64,000 nt of DNA from Micromonospora sp. NBC_00389 (GTDB lineage Bacteria; Actinomycetota; Actinomycetes; Mycobacteriales; Micromonosporaceae), in the NCBI RefSeq assembly GCF_036059255.1, contig NZ_CP107947.1, positions 3,472,001-3,536,000 on the forward strand, given 5' to 3'. Position numbers and translations under genes: made by a program. Below, piece after piece: positions 48,081 through 57,505 of the stretch. Numbering within the stretch: the first letter of the stretch is position 1; the number at the start of each line of letters is the position of its first letter. The notes beneath the pieces are model-generated. The model was not told the origin of the DNA and did no database searches. It saw nothing but the letters and a program-made list of their open reading frames with translations.

Positions 48081-49760
48081 TCAGCTGAATGCCCGCTTCG
48101 GGAGCAGCAGCTCCTCATGATCGAGTTCACGTTCCAGAATGCGGAGCTCTTCGTCGGGCAGCCGGCCGGCGTCGCGCCAGCGCACGAGCTCCTCGCGCTG
48201 CGCGTCGATGGCAGTACGGCGGACACGAAGCGCCGTCTCGTACTGCGGTGAGGTCGGTATCTCGGATGACCCGCTCCGCTCGAGCAGATCGAGCCGCCCG
48301 CGGTAGCGCGCCAATCGGGTCAGCAGCTGCGTACGGGTGGTGTTGACGGCAACTGCGCTGTCTGGCTCGTCGGCGGCAACTTCGTCGAGGCGGGCCAAGG
48401 CGGCCTCGACCGCCGCCGAGCGGGCCTCGTTACGTACGCGAGCCTGGTCGGTCTCGTTGGCGCGCAGGCCCAGCATCCGCACGAGCGGTGCGAACGTCAG
48501 GCCCTGCCCGACGAGCGTCACCAGTACGACCACGAAGGTGCAGAACAGAAGGAGGTCGCGATCGGGGAAGGGCGCGCCACTGTCGGTGGTCAGCGGCAAA
48601 GTGAAGATCGCGGCCAGGCTGATGACGCCGCGGGTGCCGGACCAGCTCAGTGCCGTCACCTCGCGGAAGGAGAGCCGGCGGGCGTTGCGATCCGCGCGCG
48701 CGACCTGCCGGGCGCTGCTGGGCTCGTCGGGGTCGTCCTGCTCGGATATGCCACCCAACCGGGTGTGCAGCGACCGGGGGAGGGACTGGGTCAACACCAG
48801 CCACGCCGGGCGGAGAAGCAGCACCACGCCGACAGATATCGCGACGGCGATGACGATGGTGGACAGGTCGTACTGGCGCAGGCCCTTGATGACCTCGGGA
48901 AGCTGCTGGCCGATCAACAGGAAGACGAAGCCTTCGAGGAGGAAGTCGACCAGCCGCCACACCGCGCTGGTCTGCAGCCGGGCGGCGCCGGACCCGAGCT
49001 GGGGCGTCTGATGGCCGACGATCAGCCCGGCGACCACCACGGCGAGCACTCCGGAGACGTGTAGCTCCTCGCCCAGCAGGTAGGCCACGAACGGTGTCGC
49101 GAGCGAGATGGCGTTGGACATCAACGGGTCCGCGGTGAGCGGTCGGGCCAGACGTACCGCCCAGGCGACGGCCGCCCCCACGGCGACCCCGCCGACCGCC
49201 GCCAGCAAGAACTGCCCAACGGCGGACGGGAACGAGAACTCACCACCTACGGCAGCGGCCACCGCGACGCTGAGCATCGTCAGCGCGGTGGCGTCGTTCA
49301 GCAGTCCCTCGCCCTGAATGAGCGTGACCAGCTTCGGCGGCAGGTTGACCCGGCGGCCCACCGCCAGGGCGGCCACCGGGTCGGGCGGCGCGATAGCGGC
49401 GCCGACCGCGATGCCGGCAGCCAGGGTCGCCCCGGCGACGAACAGGTGGAACCCGACTCCCACGAGTACCGCGGTGAGGAGCACCAGCACCACGGACAGG
49501 CTGACCACGATGCGGAGGTTCCGGCGGATGTCCAGCAGCGAGGAGTCCAGTGCGGCGCTGTAGAGCAACGGCGGCAGCACGACCATGAGCACAAGGTCGG
49601 GATCAAGGCTGACGTTGGGGCCCGGGAGCAGCGCGTACGCGATGCCGATCAGCGGCAGAAGCGCTGCCGCCGGCAGGCCGGTGTGGGCCGCCACCCACCG
49701 CACGGCGACGATGACCGCGACGGCGGCGAGCACGAACAACAACATCGAATGGGTGCTCAC
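48081..49760 (-). CDS. CPA1-family Na+/H+ antiporter
   Basis: 559 residues from GTG 49760. Twelve or so membrane helices fill residues 1-420, including LIQGEGLLNDATALTM (the Asn-Asp ion-binding pair of electroneutral CPA1 exchangers) and AIAPPDPVAALAVG. A 130-residue cytoplasmic helical tail (EARSAAVEAALARLDEVAADEPDS...) ends the protein and probably regulates it. It exchanges Na+ or K+ for H+ and helps pH homeostasis. It stands alone, though on the same strand as the M15/kinase pair, 49 bp or more upstream. Confidence 0.93.
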   Translation of the reverse strand: MSTHSMLLFVLAAVAVIVAVRWVAAHTGLPAAALLPLIGIAYALLPGPNVSLDPDLVLMVVLPPLLYSAALDSSLLDIRRNLRIVVSLSVVLVLLTAVLVGVGFHLFVAGATLAAGIAVGAAIAPPDPVAALAVGRRVNLPPKLVTLIQGEGLLNDATALTMLSVAVAAAVGGEFSFPSAVGQFLLAAVGGVAVGAAVAWAVRLARPLTADPLMSNAISLATPFVAYLLGEELHVSGVLAVVVAGLIVGHQTPQLGSGAARLQTSAVWRLVDFLLEGFVFLLIGQQLPEVIKGLRQYDLSTIVIAVAISVGVVLLLRPAWLVLTQSLPRSLHTRLGGISEQDDPDEPSSARQVARADRNARRLSFREVTALSWSGTRGVISLAAIFTLPLTTDSGAPFPDRDLLLFCTFVVVLVTLVGQGLTFAPLVRMLGLRANETDQARVRNEARSAAVEAALARLDEVAADEPDSAVAVNTTRTQLLTRLARYRGRLDLLERSGSSEIPTSPQYETALRVRRTAIDAQREELVRWRDAGRLPDEELRILERELDHEELLLPKRAFS

Positions 49761-49979
49761 CTGGCGACTTCCCCCTGGAGCGGCGCGAGGTGCGAGGTTC
49801 TTCGGGTCGACTGCCGGCTCGCGGCCGAGCCGGCCGGTCGTATCCGATCGGTGACACCCGTCGACGCCGTAAGGCCTGGCAGCGCGGCCTGCAGCAATCC
49901 CGAGCCTACCCGTTTGATCAACGCGCCGTTCAGCGGCGGTCCCGGGAGAGCGTGCGACCAGGGGAGGACGTCGCGCAGC

Positions 49980-50098
49980 TCAGCGGTGGGATGGTTGTAC
50001 CGAGAGTTCGTGCTGGAAGACGTTCCGTGGGTCCCATCGGGCCTTGACCTGCTGCAGTCGCGGGTAGTTGGGGCCGTAGTAGAGGTCGGTCCAGGATC
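49980..50098 (-). pseudogene. C-terminal fragment (BBE domain) of an FAD-linked oxidase
   Basis: The minus-strand frame ending at 49980 reads SWTDLYYGPNYPRLQQVKARWDPRNVFQHELSVQ. This is the berberine-bridge-enzyme C-terminal motif found at the end of covalently flavinylated oxidases (YYG-NYPRL-VK-DP-NVF). Similarity starts abruptly at about 50098, next to a terminator hairpin. The other 400 or so residues of the enzyme are missing, so only the tail survives. Confidence 0.75.
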
Positions 50099-50108
50099 GG
50101 GATTCGGC

Positions 50109-50146
50109 GGCTCGTGGCCGCTGGTGTCGACCAGCGGCCACGAGCC
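50109..50146 (-). terminator. Terminator after the PKD-domain pseudogene
   Basis: A perfect 17 bp stem (GGCTCGTGGCCGCTGGT and complement) with loop GTCG, starting 14 bp after the stop at 50161. Confidence 0.8.
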
Positions 50147-50160
50147 TTCGCCGACGGCTG

Positions 50161-52170
50161 CTAACCGACGACCACGACACCGCCGTCCTGCACCGGTTGC
50201 AGGTGGGCCGGGTCGAGGTCGTCGGGCGCACCCCGCCCGCTGTCGTAGACGACCCGTCCGCCGTCGTTCTCCCAGATCCTGATCCGGAACCGGTCCACGT
50301 CGCGCCCGCCCGCCGCGTCGTCGGCGACCGTCACCTGGTACGAGTACCCGGACTGGCCATTCACCGTGCCCTCGCCGCGGTACTGGCCCACCGCGCCGGA
50401 GACGGTCAGGCGCTCGTTCGTCGTCCCGGCGAACGCGAAGTCGCGGTCCCGCAGCCGGAACGTGGTCTCCCCGAACGGGGTGGGCGAGCCCTTCACCAGG
50501 CCGGCGACGAAGGCGAATTCGCCCGGGCCGGTGGCGGTCAGGTCCGCGCTCCAGGACCCAGGTGGGGAGACGATCGCACCCGCACCGGCGACCGTGACAT
50601 CAGCCGGGTCGTAGACCACGATCCGGATCGTCTGCTGCCCCGTCCCGCCGTCGCTGTCGGTGATGGTGAGGCGGGCGAGGTGCACACCGGGCCCCAGGTT
50701 GCCGGTGGCCACACAGACGCCCTCGTTGCGCGCCTCGGTGACCACGCCGGGGATCGCCGGCTCGGCATCGTCGACGTCCAGTCCATCGTGCACCGGTGAG
50801 CGTCCGGGACGCCCGGGTCGGTGAACGTGGCCCGCACGCTGACCGGACCGGCCGCCCGCAACTCCTCGTCGAGCGCGATCGGGCTCACCTCGATCGGCGG
50901 GTTCGCCACGGTGACCGTCACGGTGTCGGTCGTGGTGCCGTGCCGGGCGTCGGTGGCGGTGAGTTCCAGCCGATAGGTGCCACCCCGGTTGACCCGGAAC
51001 GACGGCCGGCTGGCCGTCCCCTCCAGTTGCAGGCCGCTGCCGAGCCCGCCGCCGTTCGGCTCGGCGAGCACCGTCCAGGACAGGGTCACCGGGTCGCCGT
51101 CCGGGTCGGTGGTCCGGCTCGCGTCCGGGGTGACCACGTCGCCCTCGGTAGCTGTCCGGTCCGGCCCGGCGTCGGCGAGCGGTGGGCTGCCGGCGGGCAG
51201 CAGCCGTCCCACGGTCACCTCCGTGCGCGCGGTGGCCTGGCCACCGTCGGCATCGGTGGCGGTGACGGTGATGAGGTGGCTTCCCTCGGTGAGCTGTCCG
51301 GGGGTGAGGGTGGCGCCCGCGCCGAGGTCGCCGTCGAGGCTGGACGCCCAGCGCACGGCGGAGCCGTCGAGGGTGCCCTGCTCCGGGTCGGCGGCCGACG
51401 CGGCCAGCGTCACCGTCTGCCCGACGGCGAAGAACGCGCCGCCGAGCGGGGCGGTGATCCGTACCGCCGGGGTCTTGCCGGCGACCGTGAGCGGCCCGCT
51501 GGTGGCCTCGGCGGTGTTGACCCCGTCGGTGGCCCGTACCCGCAGCCGGCCGGTGGCCGCACCGCCGGTGCCCGCGAGCAGCCCGGCATCGAGGGTGTAC
51601 GACGTCCCGGTGACGCCGTTGGCCAGCACCCGCCAGTCGTCGGACCCGTCCGGGCTGTAGAGGACGCTCGCGGTGACCGGGCCGCCGTCGGCGTCGCCGG
51701 CCGTCCAGCGGAGCGTGACCGGCCCGGTGGCCGGCACCGGGTCGGGCGGTGCCTCGCCGGTCAGCGACACGGCGGGCCGGTTCGCCGACACCGCGAGGGC
51801 GGCGAGTTCCCGTCCCGTCCGGGTGTCCACCAGGGTCACCCGTCGGGTGCCGGGTGCGAAGTCCACCACCTCGTCGAAGGTGCGTGTCGCCCCGTGTTCG
51901 GTGGCAGCCGGTGGGGTGAACGCGTGCTCGACCAGGGTGGTGCCGGCGGCGTCGAGCAGCCGCAGCGCGTACGGGCCGGGGCTGGTCGCCGGGCGCTGGG
52001 TGATCCTGGCGACGCGCTGCCCGGTGGGCAACCCCTGCCCGTCCGTCCACATCGGCCGGACGAGTCGGGAAGGCGATTGCGTCGGCGACGATCGGCAACG
52101 AGCGGAGGCTCGTCAGGTCAGTGGCGGCCGGGGGTGGCGTGCACAGGGTGGAGTCGCCTTCCTGACCCTG
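50161..52170 (-). pseudogene. 5'-truncated, frameshifted secreted protein with PKD/Ig-like repeats
   Basis: Protein-like sequence switches frame twice. From about 52170 it reads STLCTPPPAATDLTSLRSLPIVADA. Near 52065 it moves to a second frame (PSRLVRPMWTDGQGLPTGQ), which continues for over 400 residues of Ig-like/PKD sequence, such as LADAGPDRTATEGDVVTPDASRTTDPDGDPVTLSW. Near 50780 it returns to the first frame (DVDDAEPAIPGVVTEARNEG...) and ends at 50161. The last part, with GNLGPGVHLARLTITDSDGG and a C-terminal FRIRIWENDGGRVVYDSG, resembles the tails of secreted actinobacterial peptidase-like proteins. The N-terminal signal peptide and any catalytic domain are absent, because the frame abuts a TetR stop at 52204. 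Confidence 0.7.
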
Positions 52171-52203
52171 CTGAGACGGCGGCCGGGCACCGGGGGAGAC
52201 GGG

Positions 52204-52911
52204 TCAGGAGGCGGCCAGTCGATCCAGCAGTTCGTTGAGCAGGGCCTGCTCCCCGGCTGACAGGCCGGCCGAATCTTGATCGAGCAGTGTGCGCAGGGTC
52301 AGTGCGGTGCAGGCGCGGGTCATCGCCGGTTGGTCGGCCTCCGGGCTGTTCCGCAGGACACCGGCGAGCGCTGCTTCGCGGACGCGATCGGAGAGGTTCA
52401 TGTCGCGCTGGTCATCCGGCTGGGTGATGAGACTGAGAGTGGCACCGATGTTGGCGGCCAGGATCTGCTCGGCCGCGTCGTCGGCCGGCACCTTGAGCAG
52501 CCCTTCCCGCGCTGCCGCGACCAGCAGGTCCCGCAGGATGGCATGCGCTGGTGCGGTGATGGTGCAGGGCTTACCGAGCTCGACCTGTCCGTACAACAGC
52601 GCGTAGAACGTCGGATGGTCCAGCCCGAACTGGACATGCCGGTCCCAGCCCTGGCGGATGGCGTCCACCGGATCGCCGGTGTCGCCGGAAGCCGGCGAGG
52701 GCCGGACGTACTGGGCAAAACCGTGGCCGATCACCGCGTCGACCAGACCCTGCTTGCTGCCGAAGTGGTGGTACAGAGTTGGTGCCTGCACTCCGGCGCG
52801 TTCACAGACCGCTCGGGTCGACAGGGCGCGGTCGTCGGAGCTGGCCAGAAGTTCGGCTGCGGCCAGCAGGAGTCGGTCCCGGGTGGTTCCGGTCGATGCT
52901 CTACTGCCCAT
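52204..52911 (-). CDS. TetR-family transcriptional regulator
   Basis: 235 residues from ATG 52911. The helix-turn-helix reads TRDRLLLAAAELLASSDDRALSTRAVCERAGVQAPTLYHHFGSKQGLVDAVIGHG. The C-terminal domain includes FGLDHPTFYALLYGQVELG and a TetR_C-type DDAAEQILAANIGATLSLI. Three TGTAGCG heptamers upstream are candidate half-sites. Its divergent neighbour is the methyltransferase at 53270. Confidence 0.92.
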   Translation of the reverse strand: MGSRASTGTTRDRLLLAAAELLASSDDRALSTRAVCERAGVQAPTLYHHFGSKQGLVDAVIGHGFAQYVRPSPASGDTGDPVDAIRQGWDRHVQFGLDHPTFYALLYGQVELGKPCTITAPAHAILRDLLVAAAREGLLKVPADDAAEQILAANIGATLSLITQPDDQRDMNLSDRVREAALAGVLRNSPEADQPAMTRACTALTLRTLLDQDSAGLSAGEQALLNELLDRLAAS

Positions 52912-53269
52912 GGCGCTAGCATATTCGATGTAGCGCTACGTACCCAGCTGTAGCGGTATGAGTGGGTGGGGTGGTGGCTGAACTGGGCCCGGCAGCCGGT
53001 CACGACCAGGGGTTCTGGCGGAGGCGCATGGTTGGGCGCTACAGTTGCCACTGTAGCGATTGACATTCTTTCGGTGCCCACGTTTCTGCTCGCTCGCCGA
53101 GGGCAAATGCTGCTCAGGGGTCCCGCCAGTCCGCACAGCCCATCCCGCGCCGCCGCACGGGTCGCCGACGACAACGTGAACGGCGCCACCCCGAAAGGTG
53201 CAATCAGGTGCGTGCAGGGTCCAGTCGGTGCACCTCGGAGGCTTCGGCCACGGCTCGGCGAGTGACATC
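52912..53269. promoter_or_regulatory. Divergent region with three TGTAGCG repeats
   Basis: This 358 bp region carries no gene. TGTAGCG occurs at 52929-52935, where it overlaps the palindrome GTAGCGCTAC (52930-52939), at 52949-52955, and at 53052-53058. The first lies 18 bp upstream of tetR. These are plausible TetR operator elements. Confidence 0.45.
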
Positions 53270-53866
53270 ATGAGATGCACGTTCCCCCTCCGGCGGTCGA
53301 GCCTTGTTCGTGGCAGGCCCGTCCCACCACACCAACCGGCTCGAACGACCGCAGACGCGCAGCGGCAGCGGTGGGCGGTCGAGACGATGGCGGTGGCTCC
53401 ACACGACCACCTGCTGGAGATCGGTTGCGGTCGAGGAACAGCCGTCGCGCTGGTCGCCGAACGACTCACCACCGGCAAGATCGTGGCGATCGATCGCGCG
53501 GCGACGATGGCGCGGCTCGCAGCAGAACGGAACGCGAGCCACATCAGCGCCGGCCGGGCCGAGATTCGACGTGCGGGGTTCGAGTCGGCCGATCTTGCGG
53601 CCTGTCGCTTCACCAAGATTTTCGCAGTGAACGTCAGCCTGTTCTGGCTGGGCGCCGCGACAGAGCAGATCGAGCGGATCCGGGACCTGCTGGCTCCGGG
53701 GGGCGTGTTCTACGTCTTCGGTGAGCGGCCCACGTCTGCGAACGCCACGGGGAACGTCATGTCGACCGAACGCCTGCTCCGCGCACACGGGTTCCGCACG
53801 ACAAGATCAATCGTGGCTCGCGGGCAGAGCCGCCTGTTCACCTGCGTCACCGGTACGCCGATCTGA
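53270..53866 (+). CDS. Class I SAM-dependent methyltransferase
   Basis: About 198 residues from ATG 53270. The start is uncertain because family-like sequence begins around residue 35 (QRQRWAVETMAVAPHDHLLEIGCGRGTAVALVAERL). Motif I is LLEIGCGRG, the acidic post-I is AIDRAATMARLAAERN, and motif IV-like FTKIFAVNVSLFWLG and the DLLAPGGVFYVFGERP strand follow. Small actinobacterial methyltransferases of this type are common and unassigned. The TetR gene is divergent and may regulate it. Confidence 0.85.
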   Translation: MRCTFPLRRSSLVRGRPVPPHQPARTTADAQRQRWAVETMAVAPHDHLLEIGCGRGTAVALVAERLTTGKIVAIDRAATMARLAAERNASHISAGRAEIRRAGFESADLAACRFTKIFAVNVSLFWLGAATEQIERIRDLLAPGGVFYVFGERPTSANATGNVMSTERLLRAHGFRTTRSIVARGQSRLFTCVTGTPI

Positions 53867-53913
53867 CGATCGATGATGGACGGCACGGTCGGTGGCTTCC
53901 GCCGCGCCGCGTG

Positions 53914-53950
53914 GGTGTCGGAGCCCGGGTGGTGACCGGGCCCCGACACC
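53914..53950. terminator. Bidirectional hairpin between methyltransferase and xylanase
   Basis: GGTGTCGG, one mismatch, GCCCGG, a 7 nt loop, then the complementary strands. It lies between convergent genes. Confidence 0.65.
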
Positions 53951-54021
53951 CGCCGAGGGATGTCCGGCGATGGGGAAGGGGCCGTCATTCCCCTCCGCCT
54001 GGTTTGGGTCGAACCAGCGGG

Positions 54022-55215
54022 TCAGCGGCGCGGCTTGGGTGCGATGCGCGGCAGGACGTACGGCGGTCCCGCGAAGATCAGGTCGGACTTGAGCTCGTGG
54101 TACGCCCGCTTGGGTTGGTAGCTCTCGTCGTAGATGGTGGCCATGCCCTGCGGCGGGTCGTTGAACCAGCCCGGCACCCAGGAGTGCTTGTCGCTGAAGC
54201 CCCAGACGGTGTAGGACAGGCAGCTGCGTACGGCGAGGCAGGCCTTCATCAGCACGCTGAAGTTGGCGGCCGACGCCTGCAACCTGGGGTTGATCTCCGC
54301 CGAGTTGCCGGCCCGGACCGCCTCGGTCATCTCGCTGCGGACGTCGACCTCGGTGAACGCGGTGGCGACACCGAGCGCGGCGAACTCCTTCAGTGCGGCG
54401 GTCACCTGGAGGGTGTCGTAGTTGCCGTACTGGGTGCCCAGGTGGCCCTGGGAGCCGACGCCGTCGATCGGGACGCCCTGAGCGAGCAGACCCTTGACCA
54501 TGTCGTGGACGAACTGCGGCTTGTCGTCGGCCGGATTGCCGGAGCCGAACGCCTCGATGTTGTAGTCGTTGTAGAACAGCAGCGCCTTGGGATCGGCGGC
54601 GCGTGCCCAGCGGAACGCGTCGGCGATGTAGCCGGGCCCGAGGTTCTGGGCCCAGAAGCCCTTGTAGTGCAGGGTGGACGGGGTGTCCCACGGGTCGCTG
54701 ACCGCCTCGTTGACCACGTCCCACTGCCAGATCTTGCCCTTGTATCGGCTGACGACGGTGGTGATGTGCCTGCGTAGCAGCTCGCGCAGCTCCTGCCTGC
54801 TGATGGAGCCGTCGGCGACGCCACTGGTCAGCCAGGCGGGCAGCTGGTTGTGCCAGACCAGCACGTGGCCGCGCACGCTCTGCCTGTTGCGCTTGGCGAA
54901 CTCGACGAGCTGGTCTGCCGCGGCCCAGTCGTAGGCGCCGCGGGTGGGCTCCAGGCTCTCCCACTTCATCGCGTTCTCGGCGGTGACCGAGGAGAACTCG
55001 GAGGTGGTCAGCCGGCGGTACTGCGGGTCGCTGGTGTCGTTGAGGGCCGCCATGTCCACCGCGGTGCCGACCTGGAGGCCGTGGCGCAGGCCGAGAGTGG
55101 CCAGGCTCTGCGCGGTCGGATCGTAGGGCCGGTTCGCGGCGGCTGGCACCGTGTTCAAGGCCGCAACGGTCGCGACGGCGACCGCGCCGGCGGTCATCCA
55201 CCGTCTTAGCTTCAT
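54022..55215 (-). CDS. Secreted GH10 endo-1,4-beta-xylanase
   Basis: 397 residues from ATG 55215; an upstream in-frame ATG at 55230 overlaps the AAGGAAGG ribosome site, so the later start is preferred. Signal peptide 1 to about 27 (AVAVATVAALNTVPAAA). The GH10 barrel follows with FSSVTAENAMKWESLEP, VRGHVLVWHNQLPAWL, the acid/base Glu170 in WDVVNEA, FYNDYN, and the nucleophile Glu289 in TEVDV. No carbohydrate-binding module is attached, so this is a single-domain enzyme cutting xylan. Candidate LacI-type sites lie upstream. Confidence 0.95.
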   Translation of the reverse strand: MKLRRWMTAGAVAVATVAALNTVPAAANRPYDPTAQSLATLGLRHGLQVGTAVDMAALNDTSDPQYRRLTTSEFSSVTAENAMKWESLEPTRGAYDWAAADQLVEFAKRNRQSVRGHVLVWHNQLPAWLTSGVADGSISRQELRELLRRHITTVVSRYKGKIWQWDVVNEAVSDPWDTPSTLHYKGFWAQNLGPGYIADAFRWARAADPKALLFYNDYNIEAFGSGNPADDKPQFVHDMVKGLLAQGVPIDGVGSQGHLGTQYGNYDTLQVTAALKEFAALGVATAFTEVDVRSEMTEAVRAGNSAEINPRLQASAANFSVLMKACLAVRSCLSYTVWGFSDKHSWVPGWFNDPPQGMATIYDESYQPKRAYHELKSDLIFAGPPYVLPRIAPKPRR

Positions 55216-55232
55216 CTGCCTTCCTTTCATAT

Positions 55233-55474
55233 TGATCGACAAGCGTCGATCATGAAACAGAGGGTGCGGGGCCGGTGCTGATGATCTGGGGGTGGGGTCG
55301 ACGCCGGGTGTCGAGCGGTCGGGCTGACCGTGGGTGGTGCCGGTAGCTCGGGGTGGAAACCGGAAAGCTGCTCGAAACATTATGGTTGTCGATGTTCCTC
55401 GTCAACCTCGAAAACTTCCGGAAATCAGTTGTGTGAGCTGCGAAGCCCTGATTGCGCTGATGCCGAAACTTTCG
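55233..55474 (-). promoter_or_regulatory. Xylanase upstream region with candidate LacI-family operators
   Basis: TGATCGAC-AAGC-GTCGATCA at 55233-55252 is an 8 bp inverted repeat ending 18 bp before the xylanase start. CGAAACTTTCG at 55464-55474 is an 11 bp palindrome of the CGAAA-N-TTTCG type recognised by xylan- and cellobiose-responsive LacI repressors in actinomycetes. Further CGAAA copies occur around 55370 and 55410. No LacI gene is in the window. Confidence 0.5.
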
Positions 55475-55589
55475 AAGGGTGGCGGCGCGACGGCATAGCC
55501 GGCAACACGAGGTCGCCGGCTGTGCCGTACGTGGATGTGTCTGCGGGTTGCCCTAGGCGCGGACCACGGCATCGCGCCAGAGACGCGGC

Positions 55590-56978
55590 CTAACGTCGAC
55601 GGGCAGGCGGCGACGTGGTTGCCGACCCCTGACGCCCCGACCGCTGCGGGCCGGTCGGCTGGGCATGCCAGCGGGCCAGTTCGTCGGCGGTGGCGACGCG
55701 TACCGGGTCGGGGTTGGCCCAGCTCCAGTTGGGGTGGGCCCGGTTGGTGAGAAGGACGAACACGAGCTTGTGGGTGGGGTCGACCAGCAGGGAGGTGCCG
55801 GTGAAGCCGGTATGCCCGAAGGTGGTCGGACGGCTGAGCCGACCCATGAACCAGGGCTGGTTGAGCACCACGCCGAGCCCGTGGTCGGCGGTGCGGTGTG
55901 GCCGTTCGGGGTCGACGGCGGGCAGTCCAGCGTTGGCGTTGGTGAGCATCCGGCGCACCGTGCTCTCGGCCAGGACCCGGCGCCCACCGTAGGTGCCGCC
56001 GTCGAGCAGGAGTTGACCGATGACGGCGACCTCCTGGGCGGTGCTGAAGATGCCGGCGTGCCCGGCGATGCCGCCGAGGTGGTTGGCCACGTCGTCGTGC
56101 ACGACCCCGCGGAGAAGTCCGCGTGAGGAGCGGGCGTCGGTGGCGACCATCCGAGCGTCCCGTTCGGTGCTGCTGATCCAGGTGTTCGGATTGAAGCCCG
56201 TCCACCGCAGGCCGAGCGGGTCGGTCAGTCCGGTCTTCAGGGCCTGGTCGAGGCGTTGGCCGGTGACCTTCTCGACGAGCTTGCCGGCGACCATCAGGCC
56301 GACGCTGGAGTAGCGGAACACCCGGCCGGGCACGCCGCCGCTGACCAGCGGGGTGGCCAGGACCGCCTTCCACTTCTCGGCGAGGGTGGGGTAGCCGGTG
56401 ACGGTGGCGCCCACGGGCAGACCGCTGGTGTGCGCCAGGAGCATCGCCACGGTGACGGCCGACTTGCCGGTGCCGGTGAACTCGGGCAGGTAGCTCACCA
56501 CTGGTGCGTCGAGGTCGAGGCGCCCCTGCTCGACCTGCTGCAGCACGAGGATGGCCGTGTAGACCTTCGTGATCGACGCGAGGTCGAAGATGGAGTCGGG
56601 ACGCATCCGGACGCGCTGCGCGGCTGGCAGGAGCACCGGCCCGGCGCCGAAGCGAAGCGCCTCGCCGACGGTTGCCTGAGCGCTCGGCTGCCCGCCGGCG
56701 AGGGTGAGCGCCACCGCCCCCGCGTACGTGGGGTGCGAGGGGTTCTGGCTGGTGGGCTGCAGGTGGACGTTCAGGACGCCGGTCAGCCGCTGGCTGATCG
56801 TTCTCGACGTGCGGGCCAGGGGGCCGGTGGCCGCGGCGCCACCCTGTCCGGCTACGGGCTCAGCCGGGATCTGCCATGAGCCGGCCTGCCCGGTCGAAGG
56901 CTTCGACTGGCAGCCGGTGAGCGCCGCAGCGGCAGCGGAGAGTCCGAGGCCAAGCATCGAGCGTCGATCGATACGCAC
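55590..56978 (-). CDS. Tat-exported lipoprotein serine hydrolase, class C beta-lactamase/S12 family
   Basis: About 462 residues from GTG 56978 (an ATG at 56999 would add seven residues; neither has a strong ribosome site). The N-terminus RIDRRSMLGLGLSAAAAALTGC is a twin-arginine signal joined to a lipobox with Cys at about residue 22. S12-family motifs are S-x-x-K in FDLASITKVYT, Tyr in FRYSSVG (YxS), and HTG in FGHTGFTGTS near the C-terminus. Such enzymes act as esterases, D-amino-acid peptidases or class C-like beta-lactamases. The physiological substrate is open. It is on the same strand as, and upstream of, the xylanase with a 374 bp gap, so they are separately transcribed. Confidence 0.88.
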   Translation of the reverse strand: MRIDRRSMLGLGLSAAAAALTGCQSKPSTGQAGSWQIPAEPVAGQGGAAATGPLARTSRTISQRLTGVLNVHLQPTSQNPSHPTYAGAVALTLAGGQPSAQATVGEALRFGAGPVLLPAAQRVRMRPDSIFDLASITKVYTAILVLQQVEQGRLDLDAPVVSYLPEFTGTGKSAVTVAMLLAHTSGLPVGATVTGYPTLAEKWKAVLATPLVSGGVPGRVFRYSSVGLMVAGKLVEKVTGQRLDQALKTGLTDPLGLRWTGFNPNTWISSTERDARMVATDARSSRGLLRGVVHDDVANHLGGIAGHAGIFSTAQEVAVIGQLLLDGGTYGGRRVLAESTVRRMLTNANAGLPAVDPERPHRTADHGLGVVLNQPWFMGRLSRPTTFGHTGFTGTSLLVDPTHKLVFVLLTNRAHPNWSWANPDPVRVATADELARWHAQPTGPQRSGRQGSATTSPPARRR

Positions 56979-57091
56979 GGCAGGATCATGCCATCTCATC
57001 AGGCGTGACGACAGCGCAGCTCTGCGACCGGCTGTTGTCCGTACCTCTGTCGATGGACGGACGGCCACGCGGTCCGTGGTTGGATGCGGGC

Positions 57092-57505
57092 ATGGCTGAG
57101 TATCCGCAACTGCTGCACACGGTCATCGACACCACCGACGTCCGTGCCCTTGCCGAGTTCTATCGGCAACTCCTGGGACTGCGGTACCGGCAGGGCGACG
57201 AACCTCCGGCGGACGGGGTTGCGGACGACGCGGACTGGCTCGTCCTCGTGGACGCGAACGGGGCCCGCAGGCTGGCGTTTCAGCAGGTGGAGCGTCTGGA
57301 GCGTACGACGTGGCCCAAGCATGACATTCCCATGCAGATGCACCTCGACTGCACAGTGTCCAGTTTCGAGGAGCTGCAGCGGCAGCGGGAGCGGGCCGAG
57401 TCGCTCGGGGCGCAGTTGCTGCTGGACCGGTCGGACCACGCGGACGAGCCGCTCTATGTCCTCGCGGACCTCTCGGGTCACCCGTTCTGCATCTTCGTCG
57501 GCTGA
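57092..57505 (+). CDS. VOC-superfamily protein (glyoxalase-like)
   Basis: 137 residues from ATG 57092. The paired VOC motif modules are clear: LLHTVIDTTDVRALAEFYRQLLGLRY at the N-terminus, MQMHLDCTVSSFEELQRQRERAESLG in the middle and LADLSGHPFCIFV at the end. The Asp/His positions could bind a metal. Function is undefined; the family includes lyases and drug-binding resistance proteins. The divergent S12 lipoprotein gene is 114 bp away. Confidence 0.85.
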   Translation: MAEYPQLLHTVIDTTDVRALAEFYRQLLGLRYRQGDEPPADGVADDADWLVLVDANGARRLAFQQVERLERTTWPKHDIPMQMHLDCTVSSFEELQRQRERAESLGAQLLLDRSDHADEPLYVLADLSGHPFCIFVG

